The notes under the pieces are model-generated. The model was not told the origin of the DNA, searched no databases, and was given only the letters and a program-made list of their open reading frames with translations. A stretch of DNA of 64,000 nt from Flaveria trinervia (taxonomy: Eukaryota > Streptophyta > Magnoliopsida > Asterales > Asteraceae): positions 39,563,727 through 39,627,726 of the forward strand of contig CM046453.1 of NCBI GenBank assembly GCA_025506515.1. The letters are read 5' to 3'. The position numbers and the translations under genes were made by a program. Shown here piece by piece: positions 21,904 to 32,845 of this stretch; position 1 is the first letter of the stretch; every line of letters begins with the position of its first letter.

Positions 21904-22893
21904 TGTAGGATTCTATGTGCCCAAGACACTTAGAATATTGATGTGGTTAGTACGTTATGATCCAAGTCGGGTTATACCCAATAACAAGCTTAGCAAACAC
22001 CAAATATATTTAGTTGATGATATGATCATGCAATGAAATATTAACACCAATTTAGAAAACGGGTTTTCTAAACAAGTTGCATATAACATGGAAACATTTA
22101 TTAGGATATTGTTCAATGATATTATTTTTAATGTTATTTAGATGACATTACAAATTAATAATGGCTATATATGTTATACAATTAATGGGTTAGTTGTATA
22201 CATTTTCTAAGAGGGACAAATTATAAGACCATTTGTAACATGTGTTTGTGTTTAAAAAAAGGGGGGAAACCCTTATTCCACACAAATTCGGCCGCCCCCC
22301 CCCCCCCTCTTGTTGTTCATTGGACCAACTTTGTTGATTAAACACAACCAATTAAGGGTCTTGGCATTCTTCTTGGACCAGCCATCTTGAGAGACATATG
22401 CAACTAAACTCCAAGAAAAAACTCTCTCTTCATTCTTCTCCAAACTCACGGTTTTTGAAGGTGTTGTAGCAGCTACTTCTTGAAGTTTTGGTGACCAAAA
22501 TCCTAGCAACTAAGGTGTTTGTTTGAAGGCTTGTGGGTATAGACGTTTGAGGACTTCTAGCTTGAAGTCTTGGCCATTAATCAGCCCTCATTCAGCACTA
22601 TCTTGGACGTTTTTGAAGCTCACAACAGCCCTCTCCTTGGTCGTTTCTTGCTGCTCAAAGAGGTAGAATCATAGCTCATTGTGGCTGTGATTTGAATGTG
22701 TTTTTTGTACATTTTCATAGCTTGTTCATTCACATATTATGATCCTTTTGTTTGGGTTTGTTTTCATCTAAAAATGGTCACTAAAGAACATTATTTTCAG
22801 CTTATAAAAGGGTTTTATTAAGTTGTAACTCCGCTGCGTTTTTCAGAAAGTTTAAGTGGTTAAACATGATTTTATGTTCTAGCAAACCCTTCA
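21904..22893 (+). repeat. 3' LTR of element A
   Basis: The 990-bp LTR matches the 5' LTR nearly base for base, begins TGTAGGATTC and ends CCCTTCA. CTTTG follows, then B's gag resumes. Confidence 0.93.
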
Positions 22894-22898
22894 CTTTG

Positions 22899-24290
22899 TA
22901 CCCCTGAATGCATTGCTAAAGTTAATAGATACAGGTCTTATAACTTGGAAATGAGATCTGATCTAGAGTCCTTAAACATTTTAAAAACTGATTTTAGAAA
23001 GTCTGAAAATGATTATAAACTAAAGATTGAGGACTTAGGAAAATCATTTCAGTTCAAAAACATGAGCACACAGATTTTAGGGACAGATCAAGGATCTCAT
23101 AACCAAGCTGACTGAGTGCCACGCTGATCTTATGATCAGCAACGCTAGGGCAGACAAATGTGTTCCTGAAGAAGAGACCTTCAAGAACATGTTATCCTCA
23201 TCTCTGCACAACAAAGTGTGCTATGAGAACAAGCAGGGAATAAGATCAAATGAGATAGCTCCTCCACACACAATCTTGTGTCTAAGATCACCTAGGTGTG
23301 GAACTTTTGAAGATGAGCTTCCTCTCATTGATCCTTTGAGTGAAGAGGATGAAGAAATGATAGTGAAGAATTCCACTAAGAAGAGTGAAGAGGAGGATTC
23401 TAAGAAGGGCCACTATCCTTTTGAGGAGAAGAAGAAGACTATGATGACCAAGTCAATGAGAAAGAACTTGATCAGGAAGAGCAAGAGGAAAGCAAGGAAG
23501 GCTCAAAAGATCAAGACTACTTTTGACTCCAAGTAGAAACAAGTGTTTATCTCTGTAGCATTTGAAGTATTATACACTGAAGAATCAACCTAAACTCTTC
23601 TGCTAAGAGTTCTTGATCTTGTTCAAATCATCTCAGTACCAAGAAGAAGACTGATCTGCTGTGTATCACTGCTACACAGCGTGGACCATCAAACTCCAAG
23701 AACAGTCCCAGCCCAAAAGGACTATCTCACCATCTGCAAAGATGAAGGTGGATAGGGAATGTGACCAAAGTCAGTCTTGTTTCCAAAAGAAGGCTCTTGG
23801 GAAGAAGAAAATTGAGTGTGTCATGTGTGAATGTACCTCCCATCTTGGTAAGGATTATACATACAATCCTAGAGGTACTCTTCACATGACCAAGACCAAG
23901 ACCTCCAAGAGTTCCATCAATATTCATGCTTCGGAATGAAAATCTGTTTCCTTCGAAAGCTGCAAATCTAAGAAGAAGGCAAGTGGAAAATTGCCTTCGG
24001 AAGAAAAGTTGGTCTCGGAAGGAAGGAATACTTCCAAAACACTGAAGTCTGCTGCAGTGTCTGCAGGTTCTTCTAAAGTCTCAGTCATCAAAACTTCCGA
24101 AGTATCAAAAGCATCCAAAGTATTGAAGGTCAATTCTAGACTCCAAAGGTGCTGTTGAAGTCTAAGAAAGACCATGTGACTGGGAATTCTCCATCAACAA
24201 CAGCTCAAGATCCTTCTAGCACAACCATAGGATCTATTACTGTTGCATTACCTTTTGTTTCTCTTAATGACCCCAAGACAAGTAAGGACA
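22899..24290 (+). pseudogene. gag: Gag of element B, second part
   Basis: The part resumes after element A. Readable segments are a charged helix-like stretch at 22960-23100 (DYKLKIEDLGKSFQ), a block at 23132-23536 rich in Glu and Lys (EDEEMIVKNSTKKSEEED; then runs of KK and RK), and a Cys/His segment at about 23815-23880 (IECVMCECTSHLGKD) that may be a second knuckle. Stops and frame changes separate them. The segment 23929-24110 carries CTTCGGAAG and CTTCCGAAG words like those of B's LTR, here inside coding sequence. Confidence 0.65.
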
Positions 24291-25422
24291 ACACAAGACA
24301 AAAAAAATGTCTGGATCATTGATAGCGGCTGTTCTAGGCACATGACAGGCAATAGGTCACTACTGCAGAACTTTGAAAGGATTGATGGAAGGCCAGTTGC
24401 CTTTGGAGGAGATGAAGGTGGTTGCATTTCAGGAAGAGGCAAGGTCGCAAATGGTAAGCTCAGCATTGAAAAGGTAAACTTTGTCAAGGAGCTTGAGTAC
24501 AATCTTCTTAGTGTATCACAATTTCGTGATCAAAGTCATAACATGCTCTTTACTGAGCATAAGTGCATTGTTCTCAAGCCCGAGGTGGTTATTCCTCAGG
24601 AGCATATTCTGCTTAGAGCCCCCAGGAAAGGGAACATGTAGAAGATGTATTTGCAAGAAACATCTCCTTGTGGAGAAGTTTCATGCTTTCTGTCTAAAGC
24701 CAATAGTGAAGAGTCTTTCCTATGGAATAAAAGAATGTGCCATGTAACATTGAAAACATGAATACACTGATTAAGAATGATTGGGTAACTAAAATGCCAA
24801 AGAAAGAGTTTACAAGTGATGACCACTGTGTTGCATGCCTAAAAGGGAAGCAAGATAAGATATCTCACAAGCCTAAGGAAAAGAACTCCATCACTGTAGC
24901 CCTACACTTGTTACATATGGATCTCTTTGGCCCCAAATCCTTGATGCATTCTATGATGAAAAGGGTATTTCAAGACAATACAGTGCTCTAAGGACTCCTT
25001 AGAAGAATGGTGTTGCTAAAAGGAGAAACAAGACACTGATTGAAGCTGCAAGAACCATGTTGTCTGACTCTAAGCTGCCCATCACCTTCTTGGCAGAGGC
25101 AATTAACATTGCCTACTATGTGTAGAACAAAGTTTTAGTAGTTAAGACTCCTTATGAACTTTGGCACAAGAGGAAACCTTTCATTGGTTTTCTCAGGTCA
25201 ATTGGATGTCCTTGCTCCATCTTGAATACCAAGGATCAAATTGCCAAATTCGCTGAGAAATCAAATGATGGAAACTTCATTGGATACTCTTCCAAAGCTA
25301 AGGATTATAGAGTATACAATCTCAAAACTAGAATTGTTGAGGAGTCAGCAAATGTGACTTTCAATGAACAGACACCTGTGTGGCTGGTTCTGGTCCTGAT
25401 TGGCTCTTTGATCTTGATATAG
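24291..25422 (+). pseudogene. pol: Protease and integrase of element B
   Basis: Protease shows WIIDSGCSRHMTG at about 24308-24346, followed by the conserved pre-integrase region ending LEYNLLSVSQF. The zinc region has CVACLKGKQDK (about 24825-24860), then LLHMDLFGP with the first catalytic aspartate (about 24905-24935). The chain then jumps within a few codons to sequence matching the end of the core (NGVAK, about 25000; IEAARTML, 25040), so most of the core, including the second aspartate, is deleted near 24960. The C-terminal part (SIGCPCSILNT; GNFIGYSSKAKDYRVYN) is intact at 25200-25330. The deletion would make the integrase inactive. Confidence 0.75.
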
Positions 25423-26217
25423 TTACCAACTATTTTAACAAATCATGAGAGACTATTTCAGGATCTACACAAAATCTAATCATAGGTGATCCAGATCCAA
25501 GATTTGAGCTGAGAAGACCTTCAAGTAACACATCTTCAGCTCCAGTTGGAATTACTTGTGTAGATGAGGTATCTATCAGCACTACAATGACAAACTCAGC
25601 TAATGCATCTGGTATGCCTTCAAATTCTTTCTCAAAAGCTCCACAACCAGGTAAAGTTGCTTTAATTGCAAAATACAATGATGGTAGTGGTGATAGTGAT
25701 CAAGACTTTCTTGATGCTGGTAACCACTCTATAGAAGACAATATCAATGATGTCACACATTCCTTAGATCACGTCACTCTTGATAAGTGCGCTGATGTAG
25801 TGGGTGAAACATCTATGCCAGATCTAAATTTTTCTAATTTTGATCCTTCTCAGCAACTTGCTGTGATCCCTCAGCTAAGGATCCACAAGTCCCACCCCAC
25901 CACAAACATCACTCGAGATGTTGCCACAGGGGTATGAACAAGAGGACAAACCCATGAAGCAAATGTTTGTCTTCACTCTTGTTTCTTATCCCAGATAGAG
26001 CCAAAGAAAGTTGATGAGCCTCTGAATGATGGTAGTTGGGTTGAAGCTATACAACACGAGCAGCTTCAATTCAAAAGGCAAAAAGTTTGGAAACTTTGTT
26101 CTTTTCCTCATGGGAAGACTACCATTGGAACCAAATGGGTGCTTAGGAACAAGAAGGGTGATAGAGGCATTATCATCAAGAACAAAGCTAGACTAGTTGT
26201 TCAAGGGTACACACGAG
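25423..26217 (+). pseudogene. pol: Start of reverse transcriptase of element B, truncated
   Basis: A low-complexity linker (25440-25930) leads into the reverse transcriptase N-terminus: EPLNDGSWVEAIQHEQLQF (about 26010-26070), GTKWVLRNKKGD (about 26128-26163) and KARLVVQGYT (about 26185-26214). The sequence then changes abruptly into the 3' tail of element C on the opposite strand at about 26217. The fingers, palm with YVDD, and RNase H are absent. They were lost together with C's 3' LTR. Confidence 0.75.
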
Positions 26218-26759
26218 AAATTCCATCTTGACTACATAAATTTTCACAATCACCTCGTGTCACACCTGAACATAGCCTTATGTACTACCCATTATTTCAG
26301 AGCAGTGAAGAATTAGCTCAAGGTATAACATTTGGTGAATATCAAAACCCAATATGTATCTCACGTTGGAGGATACCAAATGATATTCGCCTTTACTCAA
26401 ATTTACATATGATCAATCTAGAAGATTCCATGTAGTAAAAATGACATGCGGGTCAATCCAATGTTTGTATCCCACAAATATCCATGATCTTTGGTAGCAA
26501 CCAACTGCTCTATATTCATTCCTTATAAATATCCACCGATCCATGTTCATAATATTCTTACGTTCATATTTGTTCCCACAAACATGACTGACTACGGACA
26601 TTTAGAGTAATAAACATATTCATAGATGTATACATGGTAAAATGAATATAACTCAAAATGTCACAAGTATATAAAGTGTTAAATATTACATTGTTTCAAA
26701 CTTTTAATACTAAACAGATCAATTCCAGTGACTAGAATATCGAAGCCCTAAGGCACAAG

Positions 26760-28491
26760 TATGACTTTCATGCTTTGCCCTTTCAAGGAGCCTCGTGAGT
26801 GGATCCACAATGTATTGATCAGTGTGAACTTTACGAATACATATCTTTCCCTTTTCAACTTCATACCTTATGTAGTTGAATTTCTGCTCGATGTGCCTAG
26901 CCTTTTGAACTGCACAGGGTGCCTTGATTTACGCAATCGTACCCTCGTTATCATAAAGGGATTTCTAGGGGGTCTTGAATGGTAGAGACCACCTCAAGTA
27001 GGCGATAAATTTCTTTATCCATGTAGCTTCCTGAGCTGCTAATGATGCGGCTATGTATTCGGATTTTGTACTGAACAATGCTACCCATTCATAATAAAGA
27101 CATACCCTGATTTGAGATCGAGAATCATCTCGAATGGTTTGGAAACTCGCATCCGTGTAACCCTTTACAACAAGTTCCTCTTCATTAGATCCGTATATTA
27201 GAAACATTTCCTTAGCCCTCCTAAGGTGTTTCAATATACCATTAACAGCCATCCAATGGCTATTACCTGGATTCTACTAATATTTGCTTGTCATGCTTAA
27301 CGCGCATGACACGTCCAGTCTAGTGCATACCATCGCATGATGGGTCCTATAGCTGATGCATATGGGATGTCCTTCATTCGATCTTGCTCATCCTTTGAGC
27401 TTGGACATTGACATGTACTCAATATTGTCCCTCTTTGAATAGGTACCATACCTTTCTTATAGTTTTCCATCTTGAACCTTTTCAAGACTTTATCAATATA
27501 TGCACTTTGGTTTAAACCTATCAACCGCCTCGATCTATCCCTATAGATCTTTATCCCCAAAATATTGGTGACTTCACCGAGATTTTTTATGCAAAACAAC
27601 TTCCAAGCCAAGTCTTAACACCTTCCCTGGTTGGAATATCATTTCCAAAGAGTATTATGTCATCAAGCTACAATAGTAAGAGTGTTATTATGCTCCCACT
27701 AGCATTCTTATATACACAAGCTTCGTCAGCGTTCTTGATGCAACCAAATTTCTTTATCTCTTCATCAAAACATTGATTCCAACTCCTCAATGCTTGTTTC
27801 AATCCATAGATTGACCTCCTTAACTTGCATACCTTATTAGGATGTTGTGGACCGACAAAACCATGAAGCTGAACCGTATGGACAGTCTCTTCGAGATGTC
27901 CATTAAGAAAAGCGGTTTTGACATCCATTTTCCAACTCTCATAGTCGTATGCAGCTATGGCAGATAATATCCTAATTGACTTTAGCATTACCACAGGCGA
28001 GAAAGTTTCATCATAATCAACCCTTTGAGTTTGAGTGAAACCTTTTGCTACAAGTCTTGTTTTGTAAGTATCCAAGTTTCCATGCATATCCATTTTCTTC
28101 TTGAAACCCACTTGCATCCAACCGGTTTGGAGTTAAGTGGAGGGTCAACGAATTCCCAAACTTGATTGTCATACATGGATTGCATCTCAACGTTCATGGC
28201 TTCCAGCCATTTGTCACAATCCGAATTGGACATTGCTTCATGGTATGTAGTTGGCTCATCGGAGTCAACCACATGGCATCCATTCATGAAAAATCCATAT
28301 CTTTTAGGTGGAATGCTAACTCTACCAGATCTGCTAACATTTTGTGTGTATTGATCAACCTCTTGATCATCATCAACAACCTCTTGTTGATTGCTAGTGT
28401 TAACCAAAGTTGTATCAGCTTGTGGATCTTGATCCACATCAAATTCCACTATTCTATACGTTATTCCTTCTATAAGGTACTTAGTTTCCAA
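26760..28491 (-). pseudogene. pol: Reverse transcriptase and RNase H of element C
   Basis: Read on the minus strand, the linker and N-terminus (SNSDCDKWLEAMNVEMQSM, about 28245-28190) lead to TRLVAKGFTQTQRVDYDETF (about 28060-28000), DVKTAFLNGHLEE (about 27925-27885) and KVCKLRRSIYGLKQALRSWN (27830-27775). The YVDD region near 27665 is damaged. RNase H covers 27300-26960 with YTDASFQ (about 27160) and a shortened segment where A has WKSSKQD. Stops and indels are scattered. The order and sequence are clearly of the A family, though more decayed than A. Confidence 0.78.
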
Positions 28492-29760
28492 GAACTCAGC
28501 CTTTTGAGCAATAAATAATCTTGCTTTGTTGGATCAACGAGTAGTATCCTATACAATCTTTGGGATATCCAACAAATATACACTTAGTGAATCGACTATC
28601 TGGTTAGGGCAATATGTAAAATACGAACCTCGGAGAGCATTACAAAACCCCAAAATGATAGAGGTATTGAGGTTATAGCCATCATAGATTGAACCATATC
28701 AAATAGGGTTCGATTTCTCCTTTCAGACACACCATTACACTGTGGTGTTCCAGGTGGAGTAAGTTGTGAGACGATCCCACAACTTCTTAGATGGTACTGA
28801 AAAGCATCTCTAAGGTATTCACCTCCTCTATCTGAATGAAGAACTTTGATAGTTTTATTGAGTTGATCGTCTACTTCATTCTTGAAGATTTTGAACATTT
28901 CAAAAGCTTCGTGTTTGTGTGTCATTATGTACACATAACCATAGCCACTATAATCATCCGTAGTGGTAATGAAGTATCTTTCACCATTTCTAGTCATTGT
29001 CTTAAAAGGGCCACATACATCCAAATGTATGATTCCCTAATAAGTGTTTTACCCTCTCGTTAGTGCCACTAAAGGGCGACTTGGTCATCTTACCTTGTAA
29101 ACAAGATTCACACTTGTCGAATGAAACATTTTCATTTGTTTTTCAAAAGACCATTCTTTTGAGGTGTTTGAATCTGATTCTTGTTTACTTGACCAAGACG
29201 ACAATGCCAAAGATAAGAATCACTTAAACCCATTTAAAGTTTCTTGGTGCTTGTTTGGTATAATGAGCTATTATAGGATAAATCATTATGAACCAATTCA
29301 TAGATTCCATTAAAAGGCATAGCCTTGAAATAAAATACATCATCCATACAAACATAATACCATTGTTAACAAACTTAAATTCATACCCACATTGTTTTAA
29401 GAGCAAAATCAAAATTATGTTCCTAGTCAAACTAGGAGCATACAAAATGTTCTTAAGAATAACTTCCAAACCATTTGAAAGATTTAAAATATTGTCTCTT
29501 TGGGCTTCGACATCAAATTTTACTCCGTTGCCCATGTAGAGACTTGTGTCTCCCTTCTTGAAGTGCTTATTTCTTTTGAACCCTGTAATAAATTGCATAT
29601 GTGAGTTCCACATCCGGTATCCAATACCCATGTGTTTGAAGAAATAACATTTAAACCATTGTGAATTATGAAAGTTGTACCTGAGGTTTGCCCAACATCC
29701 CTCTTGTTTCTCAACCCTTGAGATAGGTTGGACAATTCCTTTTCCAATGTCCTATCTCTC
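28492..29760 (-). pseudogene. pol: Protease and integrase of element C
   Basis: Protease has WVLDTGCGTHICNLLQG at about 29645-29590. Integrase follows. The first core aspartate is in MDVCGPFK (from 29024), the second in LHSDRGGEY (about 28840-28810), and the glutamate in PPGTPQCNGVSERRNR (about 28760-28710). The catalytic triad is therefore readable. The zinc region before it is broken by several stops (29070-29230). No intact frame links protease to integrase. Confidence 0.78.
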
Positions 29761-30529
29761 CACACTCAAAGCATGGATCATTCTCCGTTACCTTAGGTTT
29801 CTTAAGCTTAGGCTTTGGAGCTTCCGCTTTAGCCATTCCTTTCCCCTTTCCTTTGATGTACCCCTTTCCTTTGACAACATTTGCCTTGGGATCAGGGAAT
29901 GGCCTTTTGTTATTGCCTTCCTCATTGATCGAGAGAACAGGTAGAACCGTTCTGCCCATTCCTGCCTCGATGTTTTGAGAATTGCGTGAAGCTCACCAAT
30001 GCTCTTGTCCTACCCATTCATACTGTAATTCATTATGAACGTATCATACCTTTTGGTTAGGCCATTAAGGATCAAATCCGTGGCCAGCTCCTTTGAGACG
30101 GGACAATTATGCCTCTTAAGGCGATCAACATAGCTTTTCAGCTTAAGTACAAAAGATGATATCGATTGGGTTTCTTCCATGCGACACGCATGAAGCGCTC
30201 GAACCGTTTCGAAGTGCTCTACCCTAGCTTGTTCAAGGAACATTTCCTTCCACTGGGTAATTATGTCATATGCCTAACATGAGGCAGGAATCCTGCATGG
30301 AATCCTCAGTGTATTAAAGCCAGTCGTTACAGGCCTCAACATCCTCGGGGTCTGGTTCATCAGGAATGGGATCGTCAAGGACATAGGCCCTTTTCTCTTG
30401 CTTGAGAACAATACTCAAGTTTCGAAACGAGTACATAAAGTTATTATGGTTAAGACGATCCCTTTTTAAGATGGTTCTCAATGATAGGGTAGGGACGGTC
30501 GGGGTGGTAGCATTATTGTTTGCGGCCAT
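29761..30529 (-). pseudogene. gag: Gag of element C
   Basis: The start is at 30529 (MAANNNATTP). LNHNNFMYSFRNLSIVLKQE matches A's gag with a few changes, and VLDDPIPDEP follows. A second block at 30243-30010 has VEHFETVRALHACRMEETQS and LATDLILNGLTKRYDTF. The zinc knuckle, CFECGEIGHWKRNC (about 29772-29730), is complete (CX2CX4HX4C), unlike in A and B. Breaks near 30315 and 30010 interrupt the frame. Confidence 0.8.
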
Positions 30530-31922
30530 TTTTACAAAATTACAAAGTTCATTTTAGTATTTGTGAAAAGTTGCATTTTAATTATTAATACCCTTTACAC
30601 ATCTCATATACGATTAATAATTAAAATCTAGAATCCAACGTTACATTTAAATGATGGTGAGGTGACCTTTATCCCATTATTTAAATTAACAAGGTAGTCA
30701 ACATTTGACAATTGCAACCTATTGCAGCTTCTAGCTTTATGGGATCGGTTAAACATCTCATGTTTAGTTGGCATGTAAAATCCCATCAACAACATTGTAC
30801 GCCATGCTTCGGTGACCCTATGCACATGGTTTCCAATTCAAGTCGTCCTACTTACACACACGTGTGAGTTTACACATACAAGTGGTTAGGTGACCTTTAT
30901 CCAACAAGTATGTTAAGCTCACCTCAAACACACAAGTTCCCTAAAAGTGGTTAGGTGACCTTTATCCCATAAGTAGTTCTCAAGTGATTCGAGTGTTGTG
31001 TAAAAGGATGGTGTTTAACTTGTTTCCAAAGGGGTTTAATTTTCCGTTAATTCTAGTTATGAAAACTCTATGTACCTTGTATTCGCATGCTTTCAAATAC
31101 ATGGTACTCCCCCTTTTATTAGTCACTTAATGATTAGGAACCAAAAAATTCAGCTTGTTATGATAATTTATTTAGATTGTTAAGCATATCCACGTATCAA
31201 ACAATCAACATAAAATAAATAACCAAACAAGCATATATAAAACAACCACATGTGCATAACCATAGCCACTATGTTGACAACACTTGTTTGCCATCACAAG
31301 TGTTGTCATTTTGTCTTTCCTAGGGGTTGAACACAACACAAAAGATGAGATCTCCAAAGACCCCCACTTGAACTTGCATCCAAATGCTTCAAGTCCTTCT
31401 CTTTGTGTCTTCCTTTTGTGCTTCCATCCTGTGCATCTTCTTTTACAAAATTTATATCCTAATACAATTTTTCTAATAAAAGAAACACACTTAATCTATT
31501 ATTACATTGCCATTGAATGAATAAATAAATTAGATCCATAAACAAACACAAAAGAATAATATTACAACCCATTATGAATGAAATCAACCAAAACAACCAG
31601 TCATCCAAAACCAAACGAACACATGGTCAAGGCTAGGTTATGCACCAATATGAATCATCATATACAACATCCATGAACCAAATAAATCCCCCTATGACCC
31701 TAAATTTTCAGCCAACATAAACCAAGAATTATGGAGTTTTGTCCAAACAAACACAATCAACCATTCGATATATTTCTTTCAAGGTTTAATCACAAGCATG
31801 TATGATGTAACCTTGAAAGGTTGGGGATTCATTGTATCACCATAAAACAGCCCCTACTAGGTTGTTAAAACCCCATAAAACCAATTTTACAAGGACAACT
31901 GAAACTAGTCATCCACATATCC
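30530..31922 (-). other. Untranslated leader of element C
   Basis: About 1.4 kb between gag and primer site lacks a conserved coding frame. It carries the 22-bp motif at 30948-30969, 30883-30904 and 30655-30676 (minus strand). The segment around 31256 is shared with H and G. Confidence 0.75.
30655..30969 (-). repeat. Three copies of the 22-bp leader motif (element C)
   Basis: Copies at 30655-30676, 30883-30904 and 30948-30969 read GGTTAGGTGACCTTTATCCC on the plus strand, with one change in each of the first two. Start distances are 228 and 65 bp. This mirrors A and equals G. Confidence 0.88.
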
Positions 31923-31936
31923 GGCTCTAGATGCCA
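31923..31936 (-). other. Primer binding site of element C
   Basis: On the minus strand it reads TGGCATCTAGAGCC, one base different from A, G and H, one base inside the LTR. Confidence 0.75.
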
Positions 31937-31937
31937 A

Positions 31938-32843
31938 TGTTGGGTTTGTTGGACCATATCAAAGTTGTTTAACCATTTAACATGACAATGCAGCAGATTA
32001 AAACCTTAATAATATCATTTGTAATCTGAAAATTAAGGCTCATATCATAACTACAACAAACCCAAGAACATAAGGATCATTTATATCTGAATGAATTAGC
32101 TATCAACAAGAAATAACAACCAAAATCAAACCATACAAACTACCTTTTGTAGTGCTGCTGAAAAACGATTTGGGTGTAGAAGATGTGGTTCTTGAATGAC
32201 CAAAACACCAAGGAGAGCTGTCCTCAAGCATCCATACCCACAAGCATCAAGCAAACACCTTGTTGCTAGGATTTCACCACCAAAACGAACCTTGAAGGCT
32301 GCTGAAAACCCCTTTCAGCCGAGATCCACTTCAAGATTGGAGAGTGTTTTGCCTTCAGGTTCTTCCATATGTGAGAGAGAGTTAGAGGTGGAGTGTATAG
32401 CTAGTTAATATGAAAACTAAACCCAAGAAACAAAAGGCACAAATCCCTTTAAGGGGCGGCCAAAATTTGTCTCAAAATGGGGTTTCCCCCCAAAAATTTT
32501 AATCACCCATTTAGTAGTAACTAGACAATTATTTTGTTATATAATTAACCTTTTGATTGTATAACTCATGCACTCCTTTATTATTTGTTGTTATTTAACT
32601 AACTTAAATAACATTACAAACAATACCTATGAATAAAATATCCCTATAAGTTGTTCAATCTCATATGCAACTTATTTAGAAAACCCATTTTCTAAATTGG
32701 TGTAAATATTTAATTGCATGATCATATCATCAATTAAATATTAATTGGTGTTTGCTAAGATTGTTATTGAGTATGACCCGACTTGGATCATAACGTACTA
32801 ACCACATCAATATTCTACGTGTCTTGGGGATAAAGAATCCAAC
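31938..32843 (-). repeat. 5' LTR of element C
   Basis: The LTR is 906-907 bp and on the minus strand runs from GTTGGATTCTTTATCC to AAACCCAACA. The first T of the expected TG end reads A, so the outer end may be slightly altered. It directly joins B's extra frame. The element has no partner LTR. Confidence 0.82.
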
Positions 32844-32845
32844 TG

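Larger units (their letters stand above)
14722..22893 (+). mobile_element. Element A: complete Ty1/copia retrotransposon in B's gag
   Basis: A is 8,172 bp with LTRs at 14722-15701 and 21904-22893, flanked by CTTTG at 14717-14721 and 22894-22898. It has a primer site, a 1.4 kb untranslated leader, gag, protease, integrase, reverse transcriptase and RNase H in copia order, and a 0.77 kb untranslated tail ending in a polypurine tract. The LTRs are very similar, and most differences between them are single-base indels. All catalytic motifs are recognisable, but the reading frame breaks about fifteen times, mainly in homopolymers. Confidence 0.93.
26218..32843 (-). mobile_element. Element C: 3' truncated copia element of the A family
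   Basis: On the minus strand C has its 5' LTR at 32843-31938, primer site, a 1.4 kb leader, gag, protease, integrase, reverse transcriptase, RNase H and about 540 bp of the 3' tail. It stops at 26218, inside the tail segment that in A lies near 21640. Some 260 bp of tail and the whole 3' LTR are missing. No target duplication can be seen because the left boundary is a deletion. On the right it abuts B's extra 3' frame. Confidence 0.85.
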
